From contig NZ_LUUB01000005.1 of the NCBI RefSeq assembly GCF_001641635.1, positions 1-64,000 on the forward strand: DNA of 64,000 nucleotides. The letters run 5' to 3'. The translations under genes were made by a program, and so were the position numbers. This DNA comes from Bradyrhizobium centrolobii (lineage in GTDB: Bacteria > Pseudomonadota > Alphaproteobacteria > Rhizobiales > Xanthobacteraceae). Numbering within the stretch: position 1 is the first letter of the stretch; every line of letters starts with the position of its first letter. Shown here in pieces: positions 10,450 to 19,631 of the stretch. A model generated the notes under the pieces. That model ran no database searches, had not been told where the DNA came from, and saw only the letters and a list, made by a program, of their open reading frames with translations.

Positions 10450-10715
10450 TGCGCGGCCTTATCCGGATCGAAAACGACAGCCGGTTCGACCCCGGGCGCG
10501 CGTCCTCGCCCGCGCACGCGCTCCGCCATCGCCGCCACGTAGTGATAGGTGCCGTGGAGATCACGCTCCTCGGCCGGCGTCAGTGTGAGCCCGGCGCGCC
10601 GCGCGAGCGCTTTGAACGCTCCGAGATTGATCGGTGCTTCTGTCAGTTGGCGCTCCTCATTGCATTCAAGGCGGGGAGGAGAAGCCAACCCCTTCCCCGC
10701 GTTCGTTGTTCTCAC
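10446..10715 (-). CDS. AtzG-like small amidase partner
   Basis: Up to 89 codons. The core from LGAFKALARRAGLTLTPAEERDL to the end resembles AtzG/GatC-like proteins, small helical partners that precede and stabilise amidases such as AtzE. The frame opens with GTG overlapping the SBP2 stop as GTGA, but its first 20 or so codons run through the post-SBP2 hairpin. A GAGGAG Shine-Dalgarno sits downstream of that hairpin, before a CTG at about 10648, so true translation may begin there. It ends overlapping the amidase start (ATGA). Confidence 0.7.
   Translation of the reverse strand: MRTTNAGKGLASPPRLECNEERQLTEAPINLGAFKALARRAGLTLTPAEERDLHGTYHYVAAMAERVRGRGRAPGVEPAVVFDPDKAAQ
10671..10700 (-). terminator. 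Hairpin after SBP2
   Basis: GCGGGGA (10671-10677) pairs with TCCCCGC (10694-10700), extended by two further pairs including a wobble. Its position relative to the SBP stop matches the hairpins after SBP1 and SBP3. No T-tract; a probable processing or attenuation structure that keeps SBP mRNA more abundant than the downstream genes. Confidence 0.55.
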
Positions 10716-11779
10716 TTCGCGAGCCAGGCGGTAAAGCGCTGGCGTAGCTCATCACCCTTCTCGGTCCAGAAGGCAGGGTCATTCCGCAGAGCATTAGCAA
10801 TATGGTCGGGCGCGGTCGGGAGGTGGGGCAGCATCGTCGGATCGACAAGCGCGATCGCGGCCTTGTTGGTGGGCCCGTAGGGCACGTACCTCGTCAGGTC
10901 CGCCTGCGGCTGTGGCGAGCCGATGAACGCGAGGAACCTGTAGGCGGCGTCCCGATGCGGGCTGCCCGTGGGAATGGCCCAGACACCCATGTTCAATTGC
11001 TGCGTATCCCACATGATCTCGAAATGCTTGCCGGAGTTCTTGACGGCATCGACGATGCGGGCGCTGATCGCCGAGGTCATGACGACTTGACCGTCCGCCA
11101 GAAGCTGCGGCGCCTGGGAGTTGGACTCGTACCAAACGGCGTTTTTCTTAATCGTGTCAAGCTTCTTGAACGCGCGATTGATACCCTCGGGCGTGTTGAG
11201 GACGTTGTAGACGTCCTTGAGCGCCACGCCGTCCGCGATCAGTGCCCATTCGAGGTTTTCCTGGGGCCATTTTTGCACTCCACGCTTGCCGGGGAATTTT
11301 TCTGTGTCGAAAAAGTCGGCGATGGTTTTCGGGCCATTCGGGAGCTTATCTTTGTCGTAAGCGATGATCTTGCCAGTTACCACCTCCGGCACACCGCAGT
11401 CCGACGTTTCACCCTCCACGAAACTGGTCCGGTCGAGACCCAGCTTCTTCCAGTCGATCGGTTCAACCGCGCCCTCGGCGCACAGTTGGGCGGCCGGACC
11501 GGGGTCGAGGTCGACCACGTCCCAACTCACGCTCTTGGACTCGACCATAGCGCGGATCTTGGAGGTCTCGCCATTGAACACGTCTTCGTTGACCTTGATG
11601 CCGGTCGCCTTCGAGAAGGGCTCGAAATAAGCCTTGCGCATGCTCGCCTGGGACGGCCCGCCATAGGAGGTGATCGTCAGCGGATCAGCCGCGTAAGCAG
11701 GTTTTGCCGGCATCAATCCACTCGCCGCCGAGCCAAATACGGCTAGGGTACCGGCGACCACTACTAATGTCTTCCTCAT
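10712..11779 (-). CDS. ABC transporter periplasmic binding protein SBP2 (PotD-like)
   Basis: 355 residues with a signal peptide (MRKTLVVVAGTLAVFGS, cleavage probably after AYA) and the same fold as SBP1 and SBP3. It shares long blocks with them (KASGIKVNEDVFNGE-like, DVYNVLNTPEG, IMWDTQQLNMGVW) but is the most divergent of the three. Changes cluster where ligand loops may lie, for example SAISARIVDAV replacing AAYSHRIVDAV and DLTRYVPYGP replacing NFANIMPGGP. That suggests a different ligand. It is followed by the AtzG-like protein and amidase. Its own ATPase gene upstream is a relic, so it presumably uses the permeases at 13-15.2 kb. Confidence 0.9.
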   Translation of the reverse strand: MRKTLVVVAGTLAVFGSAASGLMPAKPAYAADPLTITSYGGPSQASMRKAYFEPFSKATGIKVNEDVFNGETSKIRAMVESKSVSWDVVDLDPGPAAQLCAEGAVEPIDWKKLGLDRTSFVEGETSDCGVPEVVTGKIIAYDKDKLPNGPKTIADFFDTEKFPGKRGVQKWPQENLEWALIADGVALKDVYNVLNTPEGINRAFKKLDTIKKNAVWYESNSQAPQLLADGQVVMTSAISARIVDAVKNSGKHFEIMWDTQQLNMGVWAIPTGSPHRDAAYRFLAFIGSPQPQADLTRYVPYGPTNKAAIALVDPTMLPHLPTAPDHIANALRNDPAFWTEKGDELRQRFTAWLAK

Positions 11780-11829
11780 CGTCTACTCTCCCCCTATTGT
11801 GTTATGTCCTGTCCAGATGAGCAGAATGC

Positions 11830-12240
11830 CTACCTTGCTCGCGGTGAAACCTCGATCGTCGTAATGGCGCGTCTCGCGACGTCGCGCTTGTGCGGCGGCA
11901 TATTGTCGATCGAGCACCTCTTCAGATGGGTTGAGCCACCGGGACACCTCGAAGCCTGTGGGCATCATGACCGACATCGTCTTGCCAGAGGCGGAGGCCC
12001 AGTACGGTTGACATTCTTGACGGCCACCGTTCGTCCTCATGGGACCTCCTCGACGTCGGAAAAATCAGAAAGGCATTGTCCGTGCTTGGCATCGCCCTCT
12101 CCCGCCTCTGGCGCGCCTGCCTACTGCGGCGCCGCCGGCGACCTAGACCACCGTGTTCCTGCTTGACGGATTGCAGCTTCTTGCGCGTGCGGTCGACCAT
12201 GAGGCGCATTAGATTAGCTGAACGGCGCATTTCTCTCTAT
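11830..12240 (-). pseudogene. Relic 2 of PotA-like ABC ATPase
   Basis: This matches the N-terminal third of the intact ATPase gene in order and orientation. Bases 11875-11900 resemble the part encoding MPPHKRDIG, 11940-12000 the Walker A region, 12050-12090 the first beta strand, and 12150-12235 the unusual N-terminal extension (KLQSVKQEHGG versus [11 protein letters not shown]). Frames are broken and the C-terminal two thirds are missing. It lies immediately upstream of SBP2 and so marks the second duplicated ATPase-SBP unit. Confidence 0.75.
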
Positions 12241-12559
12241 CTACGTTTCTTCGCGACTATCTGCGGTCGAAACGTTTTTATCGTTCACCGGAAGTATGGC
12301 GACTTCAGAAGCCTGTTTTCATCGATTTATTCCTCCGGTACGCTGAAATTCTTCGCCGATTCGGCAGAGTGCGAGAACTCATGTTCGTCTCTACAACTTG
12401 AAGAGCCGATCTGCTGGGGTACCCCGTGCCGATCCTAGACGGCGGCTCGTGATTACGCTCAGCGTGAAGCTGCTTTTGTTATTCTTCCGCAACAAAGCCG
12501 CGAACACGCCACATTGGCAGCCACACAGATCTGGTCCGCGTCTCGGAATGCCGCCTAAC
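12241..12559. other. Gap between relics
   Basis: AT-richer sequence between the ATPase relic and the IS1380 fragment. I recognise nothing in it. Confidence 0.3.
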
Positions 12560-12990
12560 TAACCCGCATTTCTCGCGCTGCAGACCTGGCTTTGCAATGA
12601 ACGGGGTTTTCTCTGGCTGGGTGACGCAGTCAGTACGGGCCGGCGCGGACGGCGATGGTGCCGCAGGTGGCGTCGGCGAAGCTGGTTTCGGCCAAGCCGA
12701 TCTTCCCACAGCGCGCACACTAGCACATAGTCATTGAAGCGAAGCGCAGGCTGGTTGGCGCGCATGGTGGCGGCCGAGGTACGATCGGCATAGAGAACGA
12801 GCCGGCATTCCTTGATGCGGTGCGGTTCTCCATATCGCCGAGGGCGCAATAGATGTCTTCGTAGAGGTGTCGCGCGCCCGCCGCGGCTCGCTTGAGCGAG
12901 GTGACGATGAAGCGCGGATTGGAGCGAGCCGCGGCCTGACAGGCCGACCGCGCAAGTCGCCCTCAGAGTCGTCACAGACCCGAGTTACGC
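12560..12990 (-). pseudogene. IS1380-family transposase fragment
   Basis: The minus-strand frame 12559-12975 contains RIKECRLVLYADRTSAATM and RANQPALRFNDYVLVCAL, the C-terminal signature of IS1380 transposases. The preceding EDIYCALGDMEN-like stretch is in a neighbouring frame. Only this segment remains and no ends are visible. It separates the permease genes from the second duplicated unit. Confidence 0.7.
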
Positions 12991-13112
12991 GTTTCATCTT
13001 GGCAGGCTCGTCCTCTCCTCAATCCGACACACGCGAATTGACGCTTGGAGTTGGCATTTTGAGCACAGGCTTTCCAAGGTGTTATGAGGGTCTCAACATG
13101 CGATAGGAAGCG

Positions 13113-13952
13113 TCAGCTGTTGCGGATGCCGCGCAGGCGCTCCGAACGCCTGCGTAGCAGCTCGACCGTGGTGAGCATGGCGATGGAGAACAGGATCAGG
13201 ATGGTGGCGGCGGCAGTAATGGTCGGGTTGATCTCCTCGCGGATGCCGGAAAACATGGTCCTGGGTAAGGTCCGCTGATCGACGCTGGCTATGAAGAGAG
13301 CGAGCACAACTTCGTCGAAGGAGCTGCCGAAGGCGAAGAGCGCACCGGAGATCATGCCCGGTAGGATGAGCGGCAGCGTGACATTGAAGAAAACTGTGAC
13401 CGGCGGCGCGCCGAGCCCGGCGGCTGCACGAGTTAGTGAGTGGTCGAAACCCGTTAGGGTTGCGGTCACGGTGATGACCACGAAGGGCGTGGCTATTGTC
13501 GTGTGCGCCAGGATCAATCCCAGGTAAGTGTTGAGCAGCCCGACATCAGCATAGAAGAAATACATGGCCACCGCGGTGATCACGACCGGGACCATGATGG
13601 GCGAGATCAGGAGACTCAGCAGCGCCGCACGCCAGGGGAAGTTCGGACGACTGAGCCCCAGCGCGGCAAGTGTGCCTAGAGTAGTCGACAGCAGCGTGAC
13701 AGACACAGCGACGAAGATCGAGTTGTATAACGCGACCTGCCACTGGTTGCCCAGGAAGAATTCCTGGTACCAGCGCAGTGACAACCCTGGCATCGGATAG
13801 CTGAAGAAGGGCACGGAATTGAACGAGAGCGGGATGATAACAAGGATCGGTGCGATCAGAAACAGCAGCACCGCGGTGCAGATCAGCCGGTGCAGATAGT
13901 ACCAGCCCTTTTCCATCGGAGAGGCATAGGTGGAGGCGGGCATCATTCTCAC
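13113..13952 (-). CDS. ABC transporter permease, PotC-like
   Basis: 279 residues with about six membrane helices (hydrophobic stretches near 25-45, 75-100, 105-130, 140-160, 195-215 and 240-265). The cytoplasmic EAA-type motif TRAAAGLGAPPVTVFFNV is followed by LPLILPG, where the ATPase docks. This is the second inner-membrane subunit of the polyamine-type importer. The frame opens with GTG overlapping the TGA of the upstream permease (GTGA); ATG codons follow two and three codons later. Last gene of the ATPase-SBP3-permease-permease operon. Confidence 0.9.
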   Translation of the reverse strand: MRMMPASTYASPMEKGWYYLHRLICTAVLLFLIAPILVIIPLSFNSVPFFSYPMPGLSLRWYQEFFLGNQWQVALYNSIFVAVSVTLLSTTLGTLAALGLSRPNFPWRAALLSLLISPIMVPVVITAVAMYFFYADVGLLNTYLGLILAHTTIATPFVVITVTATLTGFDHSLTRAAAGLGAPPVTVFFNVTLPLILPGMISGALFAFGSSFDEVVLALFIASVDQRTLPRTMFSGIREEINPTITAAATILILFSIAMLTTVELLRRRSERLRGIRNS

Positions 13953-15199
13953 CCCATCTTGATCCGGTCAACGCCGACCAGTTTGTTGAAGACGTAGTAG
14001 AGCACCAGGGTCGCGGTGAGCAGGATGGCGCCGAGAGCCGAGGCCATGCCCCAGTTGAGCTCCTCGTTCGTGTAGTGGGCGATAAAGGAGCCGACCATCT
14101 GGTCGTTGGGTCCTCCGACCATCGCGGGGGTGATATAGTAGCCCAGGCACAAGATGAAGGTCAGCAGAGAGCCGGCGGCGATCCCCGGCAAGGTCTGGGG
14201 AAAGTAAACCTTCCAGAAGGCGTAGAAGGGCCCGGCGCCAAGCGAGCGGGCGGCGCGGACATGGGTGCGCGAGATCGTCTTCATCACGCTGTATATTGGC
14301 AGCAGCGTAAAGGGCAGCTGGATATGGGTCATGGCTATCACCGTGCCGATCCGATTAAAGATGAGCTGGGCCGGCTGTGATATAATATGAAGCCCCAACA
14401 GCATCTCGTTGAGAACGCCATGCTGCTGCAGGAGGACGACCCAGGCGACAGTGCGTACCAGCAGCGACGTCCAGAAAGGCAGCACGACCATGATCATGAG
14501 CAGGTTGCTATACTTGGCCGGCAATGTCGCCAACAGATAGGCCACCGGGAAACCCAGCAGCAGAGTCGCGGCGGTCACGCCGATGCTGATACCCAGCGTA
14601 CGCAGGAACATGTCCCAAAAAATCGCGTTCTCCGGCGGCGAAGCGACGATCTCACTGTTAGGACCATACTGGTAGTCAACCGAACGGAGCAGGTAGTACG
14701 CCGTATAGGCCGAGCTTCCGCGCTTGAGCAGGCTCCAGACGTCTTGCCTTCCCCAGAGCGGATTGATCTCGATCAGCGCTGGCTTGTAGGGACCGGCGGA
14801 AAGCGTGCTCGCTTTTCGGGCGCTCGATGTGACCTGGCTGCCGAGGCCCGGAAGCTCATAATTTATCCGCTTGGCGATCGCTCCCGTGGCCCTCTGCGCC
14901 CAGGCCTGCTTGAGATCTTCAGCAAGGGCGGCATATGCGCTCTCATCGGGCAGGTCCGCGCCATCCCAGGCGCTTAGCGCCGCCGTGGTTCGCGGCATCA
15001 GCGTCAGCAGCGTATCGTCATGGACGGCGTTGAACATCATCCGGCCGATTGGCAAGACGAAGCCGATCAGGATGAACAGCAGCAGCGGCAAGACGAGGGT
15101 GAATGCCCTCAGCTTGCGGCGGCGCTCGACCCGCGCCAGCTTGGTTCGCAGCGGCATGCCGTCGGGCCCCCTCGCGATTTGGACGGCCATCGTTACCAT
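13949..15199 (-). CDS. ABC transporter permease, PotB-like, with large periplasmic insert
   Basis: 416 residues, well above the roughly 280-310 of a typical PotB. TM1 (about 32-55) is followed by some 140 mostly hydrophilic residues before TM2 near 200. The rest is standard: GFPVAYLLATLPAKYSN, FWTSLLVRTVAW, and the EAA motif RAARSLGAGPFYAFWKVYFP. Start at 15199 is supported by AGGAGG six to seven bases upstream. It forms the transmembrane pore with the next gene, which it overlaps by four bases. The long TM1-TM2 loop faces the periplasm and could contact several binding proteins, which is inference. Confidence 0.9.
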   Translation of the reverse strand: MVTMAVQIARGPDGMPLRTKLARVERRRKLRAFTLVLPLLLFILIGFVLPIGRMMFNAVHDDTLLTLMPRTTAALSAWDGADLPDESAYAALAEDLKQAWAQRATGAIAKRINYELPGLGSQVTSSARKASTLSAGPYKPALIEINPLWGRQDVWSLLKRGSSAYTAYYLLRSVDYQYGPNSEIVASPPENAIFWDMFLRTLGISIGVTAATLLLGFPVAYLLATLPAKYSNLLMIMVVLPFWTSLLVRTVAWVVLLQQHGVLNEMLLGLHIISQPAQLIFNRIGTVIAMTHIQLPFTLLPIYSVMKTISRTHVRAARSLGAGPFYAFWKVYFPQTLPGIAAGSLLTFILCLGYYITPAMVGGPNDQMVGSFIAHYTNEELNWGMASALGAILLTATLVLYYVFNKLVGVDRIKMG

Positions 15200-15228
15200 C
15201 TACTCACCTCCTAGAGTTCGTTCTACGA

Positions 15229-15256
15229 GGCAGGGAGGACGCAAACCCTCCCTGCC
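15229..15256 (-). terminator. Attenuator hairpin between SBP3 and permeases
   Basis: GGCAGGGAGG (15229-15238) and CCTCCCTGCC (15247-15256) form a perfect 10-bp stem with an 8-base loop, 11 bases past the SBP3 stop and 30 bases before the permease ribosome site. It has no U-run. Such hairpins between binding-protein and permease genes commonly protect the SBP mRNA and lower permease output. Confidence 0.65.
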
Positions 15257-15267
15257 GTTCGTCGTGC

Positions 15268-16335
15268 TTACTTGGCGACCCAAACGGTAAAGCGCTGTGT
15301 CAGCTCATCGCTCTTCTCGGCCCAGAATTCGGCGTTAATCATTAGAGCACTGGCCATGTGGCCGGGGGCATTCGGAAGGTCGGGCAGGATCGCCGAATCC
15401 ACAAGCGCCAATGCCTCCTTGTTGGTCGGGCCGCAAGGCATGATGTTCGCGAAGTTGGCCTGCGGCCGGGGCAAGCCCGCAAATGCAAGGAACTTGTAGG
15501 CGGCATCCCGATGCGGGCTCCCCGTGGGAATGACCCAAACGCCCATGCTCAACTGCTGGGTATCCCACATAATCTGGAAATGCTTGCCGGAGCTCTTGAC
15601 GGCATCGACAATGCGGTGGCTGTAGGCCGCGGCCATGACGACCTGGCCATCTGCCAGAAGCTGCATCGCCTGTGAGCTGGTCTGGAACCAGACGATGTCC
15701 TGTTTGATCGTGTCGAGCTTTTTGAAAGCCCGTTCGACCCCCGCTGGGGTACCGAGGATGTTATAGACGTCCTCGAGGGGAACGCCGTCTGCTATCAGCG
15801 CCCATTCGAGGTTTTCTACGGGGCGCCTCTGCAGTCCACGCTTTCCGGGGAATTTCTTTGTGTCGAAGAAGTCGGCGACGGTCTTCGGGCCGCTTGGGAA
15901 CTTGTCCTTGTCGTAGGCGATGACCTTGCCAGTGACCACCTCCGGCACACCGCAGTCAGTCGTTTCACCCTCCATGAAATTGGCGCGATCGAGACCCAGC
16001 TTCTTCCAGTCGATCGGCTCAAGGGTGCCTTCAGCGCACAGTTGTCCGGCTAGGCCGGGGTAAAGGTCCACGACGTCCCAGCTCACGCTCTTGGATTCGA
16101 CCATAGCGCGGATCTTGGAGATCTCGCCGTTGAACACATCTTCGTTGACCTTAATCCCGCTCGCCTTCGAGAAGGGTTCGAATATCACCTTCCGGTTGGC
16201 ATCCTGAGCAGGCCCGCCAAACGAGGTAACAGTCAGCTGTTCGCCTGCAAAGGCGGGTATCGCCGGCGCGAGTGCGGTCACGGCCAGGCCAATTACGGCC
16301 AGTGCACCGACGTTCATCAACCGTGTCTTCCTCAT
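15268..16335 (-). CDS. ABC transporter periplasmic binding protein SBP3 (PotD-like)
   Basis: 355 residues from ATG 16335, preceded by AAGGG. A longer frame to 16449 only overlaps the ATPase gene. Signal peptide MRKTRLMNVGALAVIGL with cleavage near IPAFA, then the solute-binding fold seen in SBP1, with which it is nearly identical by eye. It is the only copy still embedded in a complete operon: ATPase upstream, permeases downstream behind a hairpin. Family members bind polyamines or other small amines; this ligand is unknown. Confidence 0.92.
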   Translation of the reverse strand: MRKTRLMNVGALAVIGLAVTALAPAIPAFAGEQLTVTSFGGPAQDANRKVIFEPFSKASGIKVNEDVFNGEISKIRAMVESKSVSWDVVDLYPGLAGQLCAEGTLEPIDWKKLGLDRANFMEGETTDCGVPEVVTGKVIAYDKDKFPSGPKTVADFFDTKKFPGKRGLQRRPVENLEWALIADGVPLEDVYNILGTPAGVERAFKKLDTIKQDIVWFQTSSQAMQLLADGQVVMAAAYSHRIVDAVKSSGKHFQIMWDTQQLSMGVWVIPTGSPHRDAAYKFLAFAGLPRPQANFANIMPCGPTNKEALALVDSAILPDLPNAPGHMASALMINAEFWAEKSDELTQRFTVWVAK

Positions 16336-16424
16336 CGTCTGCCCTTCCCTTAGTATGTAAAACTCTGCCAAGCATGGTGCCGGCGTTGGCAAAAACCGAC
16401 CGTGCTCGACGCTTCGGCCTGTCG

Positions 16425-17678
16425 TCAATTCGCGTCGAGCGCCCGACAATCTTCCGTTTTCCAGCCGACGGTGATCGCCGCACCCGGCTCGAGCCGCACC
16501 AGGCCTTCGGAATTCGGCAGCTTGATCACAAAATCATTATGGCCGCACACCGAGACGCGGGTGCGCACGTGGTCGCCGAGGTAGATCACCTCCGCAACCT
16601 CCGCGCTGAAGACATTTGGCAGCGTACCCGGCGTCGGGTTCAGCTGCACTCGCTCAGGCCGCAACGACAGCACGGTCGGCCGGCCGACCGCGTCGACATT
16701 GATCGCAAGTGCTTGCACGTTACCCGCCCCTGCAATCTCCACCTTGCACGTCGTGCCGTTCATCGCCACGACTTTGCCATGCAGCTGATTATTCTCGCCG
16801 ATGAACTGTGCGACGAAGGCGTTTTGCGGTCGTTCATAGAGTTCGGCGGGCGGGGCGAGCTGCTGGATAATTCCGTCGTCGAACACCGCTATGCGGTCCG
16901 ACATTGTCAGCGCCTCACTCTGGTCATGCGTCACATAAACGATGGTGACTCCCAGATCCTCATGGATATGCTTGATCTCTAGCTGCATCTGCTCGCGCAG
17001 CTGCTTGTCTAGTGCGCCGAGCGGCTCATCCATCAGCACGAGCTTGGGATCGAACACCAGGGCCCGGGCAAGCGCGACACGCTGCTGCTGGCCGCCGGAA
17101 AGCTGTGCGGGCCGGCGCTTGCCATAACCGCCGAGCCGGACCCGTTCAAGCGCCCGCTTGACTCTGGGCTCGATCTCGGCCCTGCCGAGCTTGCGCACTT
17201 TTAGTGGGAAGGCGAGGTTTTCCTCCACGGTCATATGCGGAAAAAGCGCGTAGCTCTGGAACACCATGCCGATGTCGCGCTTGTGCGGAGGCATGGCGTC
17301 TATCGAGCGCGCCTCTAGAAGGATCGAACCATTAGTAGGCACCTCGAAGCCGGCGAGCATCATGAGCGTCGTTGTCTTGCCCGAGCCGGAAGGGCCAAGC
17401 ATGGTCAAGAACTCCCCCCGGGCGATGTCAAGATTGAGATTCTTTACGACGAGCGTGTCGCCATCATAGGTCTTCTGGACCTCGGAAAACTTCACAAAGG
17501 CGCTGTTCGTCCCCGACATTAACCCTCTCCCCGGCCCTTGCGCTGCTCCCGCTGTTGCGGCGCCGCCGACCGCCAGATCACCATGTTGTTTTTTCACGGA
17601 TTGCAGCTTCTCGCGCGCGCGGTCAAGATCGTGTGCGTCGGCTTGCTTGAGGCGCGTGAGGTTAATCGAATGACGCAT
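16425..17678 (-). CDS. ABC transporter ATPase, PotA-like, with N-terminal extension
   Basis: 417 residues from ATG 17678, chosen because GGGAGG lies four bases upstream. The first 55 or so residues are an extra, partly charged segment ([19 protein letters not shown]) before the usual [20 protein letters not shown]. Walker [11 protein letters not shown]-loop [12 protein letters not shown], signature LSGGQQQR, Walker B LVLMDEP and H-switch VTHDQSEA are all intact, as is the C-terminal TOBE region (LRPERV). It powers the importer on the cytoplasmic side. Two decayed copies lie upstream of SBP1 and SBP2, so this is probably the only functional ATPase for all three binding proteins. The extension is also readable in relic 2, so it predates the duplication. 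Confidence 0.92.
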   Translation of the reverse strand: MRHSINLTRLKQADAHDLDRAREKLQSVKKQHGDLAVGGAATAGAAQGPGRGLMSGTNSAFVKFSEVQKTYDGDTLVVKNLNLDIARGEFLTMLGPSGSGKTTTLMMLAGFEVPTNGSILLEARSIDAMPPHKRDIGMVFQSYALFPHMTVEENLAFPLKVRKLGRAEIEPRVKRALERVRLGGYGKRRPAQLSGGQQQRVALARALVFDPKLVLMDEPLGALDKQLREQMQLEIKHIHEDLGVTIVYVTHDQSEALTMSDRIAVFDDGIIQQLAPPAELYERPQNAFVAQFIGENNQLHGKVVAMNGTTCKVEIAGAGNVQALAINVDAVGRPTVLSLRPERVQLNPTPGTLPNVFSAEVAEVIYLGDHVRTRVSVCGHNDFVIKLPNSEGLVRLEPGAAITVGWKTEDCRALDAN

Positions 17679-17760
17679 TGTCCCTCCCACTTTCATTTTC
17701 TGCGACAGAAACTTTGTTTCTTACGGCAGTATTTATCGGGCTGGCAGAGCGGAATTCCAT

Positions 17761-17823
17761 GAATGTGAGCTCTAACCTTGCCGAAATGCTGCGCCAAGTC
17801 GGGATTATTTGAAGCTTTATGCC
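17761..17823 (-). promoter_or_regulatory. Conserved block upstream of transporter operon
   Basis: This non-coding block about 85 bases ahead of the ATPase start is also recognisable at 4813-4873, upstream of the first duplicated unit. Retention in both could reflect promoter or operator function, or simply shared ancestry. No clear -35/-10 pair was assigned. Confidence 0.3.
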
Positions 17824-17965
17824 ATGCCATAAAGTCGCGTCTTGGTACGCGACGGTCGAAAGTTGGGCGGTAGCCCCTGCGGCGCCGCAGGAGAAACAGG
17901 ACGGCTTATCGCGGCCAACGAGTGCCAACGGGCTACCTCTACTTGTAATCTTGCTTCCTTTTCCT

Positions 17966-18372
17966 TGCCCCGCTTCGTAAACCAGACATTGAACCGCTAT
18001 AGCAGCTCGTCACGCTTTTTCCGCCCAGAAGGTAGAGCCGCTGATCAGAGTAGACGGCATGCGCTCAGGTGCAGTCGGATGGTGCGGCTTCATGTTAGGA
18101 TCAGCCAACCCCATGCCACCTTCGTTGGCCGGCTTGCGGGAAAGGCCGAGACAGCTGCCTATTGGATCTGCGCGTTTCAAACGAGTGCGAAGGGCATGTA
18201 CTCTGTGATGGGCATCACAGACGCGGCCCTTGTTGATCGAGGTCATGATGGACCTGACCATCGGTGAGACGCTGCAGGCCGGGCGTTCAACTGGTACCCG
18301 AGACATTTCTTCTTGATCGTGTCGAACTTACGGAAGACGCGTTGTTGATGTCCTAGACGGCAACGTCGTCGG
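17966..18372 (-). pseudogene. Relic of a fourth binding protein SBP4, 3' part
   Basis: Minus-strand frames match the SBP C-terminus piece by piece. RFNVWFTKR corresponds to RFTVWVAK, MKPHHPTAPERMPSTLISG and the following FWAEK to the LPDLPNAPGHMASALMINA and FWAEK region, and FRKFDTIKKKCLGYQ to FKKLDTIKKNAVWYE. Several stops and frameshifts intervene. It is more divergent than SBP1-3, so it decayed earlier. An IS407-group element interrupts it at 18377 and the remainder resumes at 19650. Confidence 0.75.
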
Positions 18373-18376
18373 TCAT

Positions 18377-18390
18377 TGACCTGCCACTGA
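18377..18390 (+). repeat. Left terminal inverted repeat of the IS407-group element
   Basis: TGACCTGCCACTGA, preceded by the target-duplication copy TCAT. The complement stands at 19632-19645. Confidence 0.88.
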
Positions 18391-18440
18391 GTATTTCCTC
18401 CAGAAGGAGTTAGAGTCCGGGCCCGAAGAAGGACGGACAG

Positions 18441-19544
18441 ATGAAGCGAGTAAGGTTCACGGAAGAGCAGATTATCGCGATATTGAAGGAGCATGAGGCT
18501 GGGGGGAAGACGGCTGACCTGGCTCGCAAGCATGGGATCTCCGAAGCGACGATCTACAATTGGAAGGCCAAATTCGGCGGCATGGACGTTTCCGAGGCGA
18601 AGCGGCTGAAGGCCCTGGAAGAGGAGAACGCGAAGCTGAAGAAGCATCTGGCCGAGCAGATGCTCGATACGGCTACCCTTCGCGAGCTGCTTTCAAAAAA
18701 AATGGTAGGGCCCGCCGCCAAGCGCGCCGCGGTCGCGCATCTGCAGGCCGTCATGAGTCTGTCGGAACGGCGGGCCTGCTCGATCGTGGGCGCGGATCGG
18801 AAGATGATCCGCTATCGGTCTAGCCGTCCTCCGGACGCGGCTCTCCGGGGCCGGCTGCGTGACCTCGCCGACGAGCGACGGCGCTTCGGCTACCGCCGCG
18901 TTCACGTGCTGCTGCGTCGTGAAGGCTGGCGGCACGGTCGGAACAAGACACGTCGCATCTATCGCGAATTGGGCCTGCAATTGCGCAACAAATCGCCCAA
19001 GCGCCGGGTCAAGGCCAAGCTGCGCGATGACCGCAGGCCGGCGACGCGATCGAACGAGACCTGGGCGATGGACTTTGTCCATGATCAGCTGGCGACCGGC
19101 GGCAAGCTCCGGGTACTCACGGTCATCGACATCTTCTCCCGCTTCTCGCCTGCGCTGGTGCCGCGGTTCACCTTCCGCGGCAGCGACGTCGTGGCGGTAC
19201 TGGAAAGGGTTTGCAAGGAAGTGGGATTCCCGGCGACGATCCGCGTCGATCAGGGCAGTGAGTTCGTGTCGCGTGATCTTGACCTTTGGGCCTATCAGCG
19301 CGGCGTCACGCTCGACTTCTCACGGCCCGGCAAGCCAACCGACAACGCGTTCATCGAAGCCTTCAATGGGCGCTTCCGGGCTGAATGCCTCAACGCCCAT
19401 TGGTTCCTGTCCCTTGCGGATGCCCAGGAAAAAGTGGAGACTTGGCGCAGATATTATAATGAGGAAAGGCCCCACGGGGCGATCGGCAATCGGCCGCCGA
19501 TTTTGCTGCAAAACCACGTCGGCGCATCCAGCCCGCCAACGTGA
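18441..19544 (+). CDS. IS407-group transposase, orfA and orfB read as one frame
   Basis: 367 residues. Residues 1-88 are the OrfA part (helix-turn-helix [16 protein letters not shown], then a leucine-zipper-like [17 protein letters not shown]). The integrase core follows, with DDE residues visible in [18 protein letters not shown] and [14 protein letters not shown]. Relatives make OrfAB by a -1 frameshift at an A-run. Here eight A before TGG (18694-18704) leave both parts in one frame ([13 protein letters not shown]), so the fusion is made constitutively. Seven A would restore the usual OrfA ending. A one-base indel or sequencing error could explain this. Confidence 0.92.
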   Translation: MKRVRFTEEQIIAILKEHEAGGKTADLARKHGISEATIYNWKAKFGGMDVSEAKRLKALEEENAKLKKHLAEQMLDTATLRELLSKKMVGPAAKRAAVAHLQAVMSLSERRACSIVGADRKMIRYRSSRPPDAALRGRLRDLADERRRFGYRRVHVLLRREGWRHGRNKTRRIYRELGLQLRNKSPKRRVKAKLRDDRRPATRSNETWAMDFVHDQLATGGKLRVLTVIDIFSRFSPALVPRFTFRGSDVVAVLERVCKEVGFPATIRVDQGSEFVSRDLDLWAYQRGVTLDFSRPGKPTDNAFIEAFNGRFRAECLNAHWFLSLADAQEKVETWRRYYNEERPHGAIGNRPPILLQNHVGASSPPT

Positions 19545-19631
19545 TCAGAGCGCAAAACTCTAGTTCTGGGTGGTCCAAAGTTCGGTCTCGCTGCACCTGA
19601 GACTCTACTCTAACCGCTGCTGGATGAAAGT

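Noticed and set aside
10802..11746. 314-codon plus-strand frame opposite SBP2
   Set aside because: Antisense shadow; similar shadows lie opposite SBP1 and SBP3, as expected from paralogous sequence.
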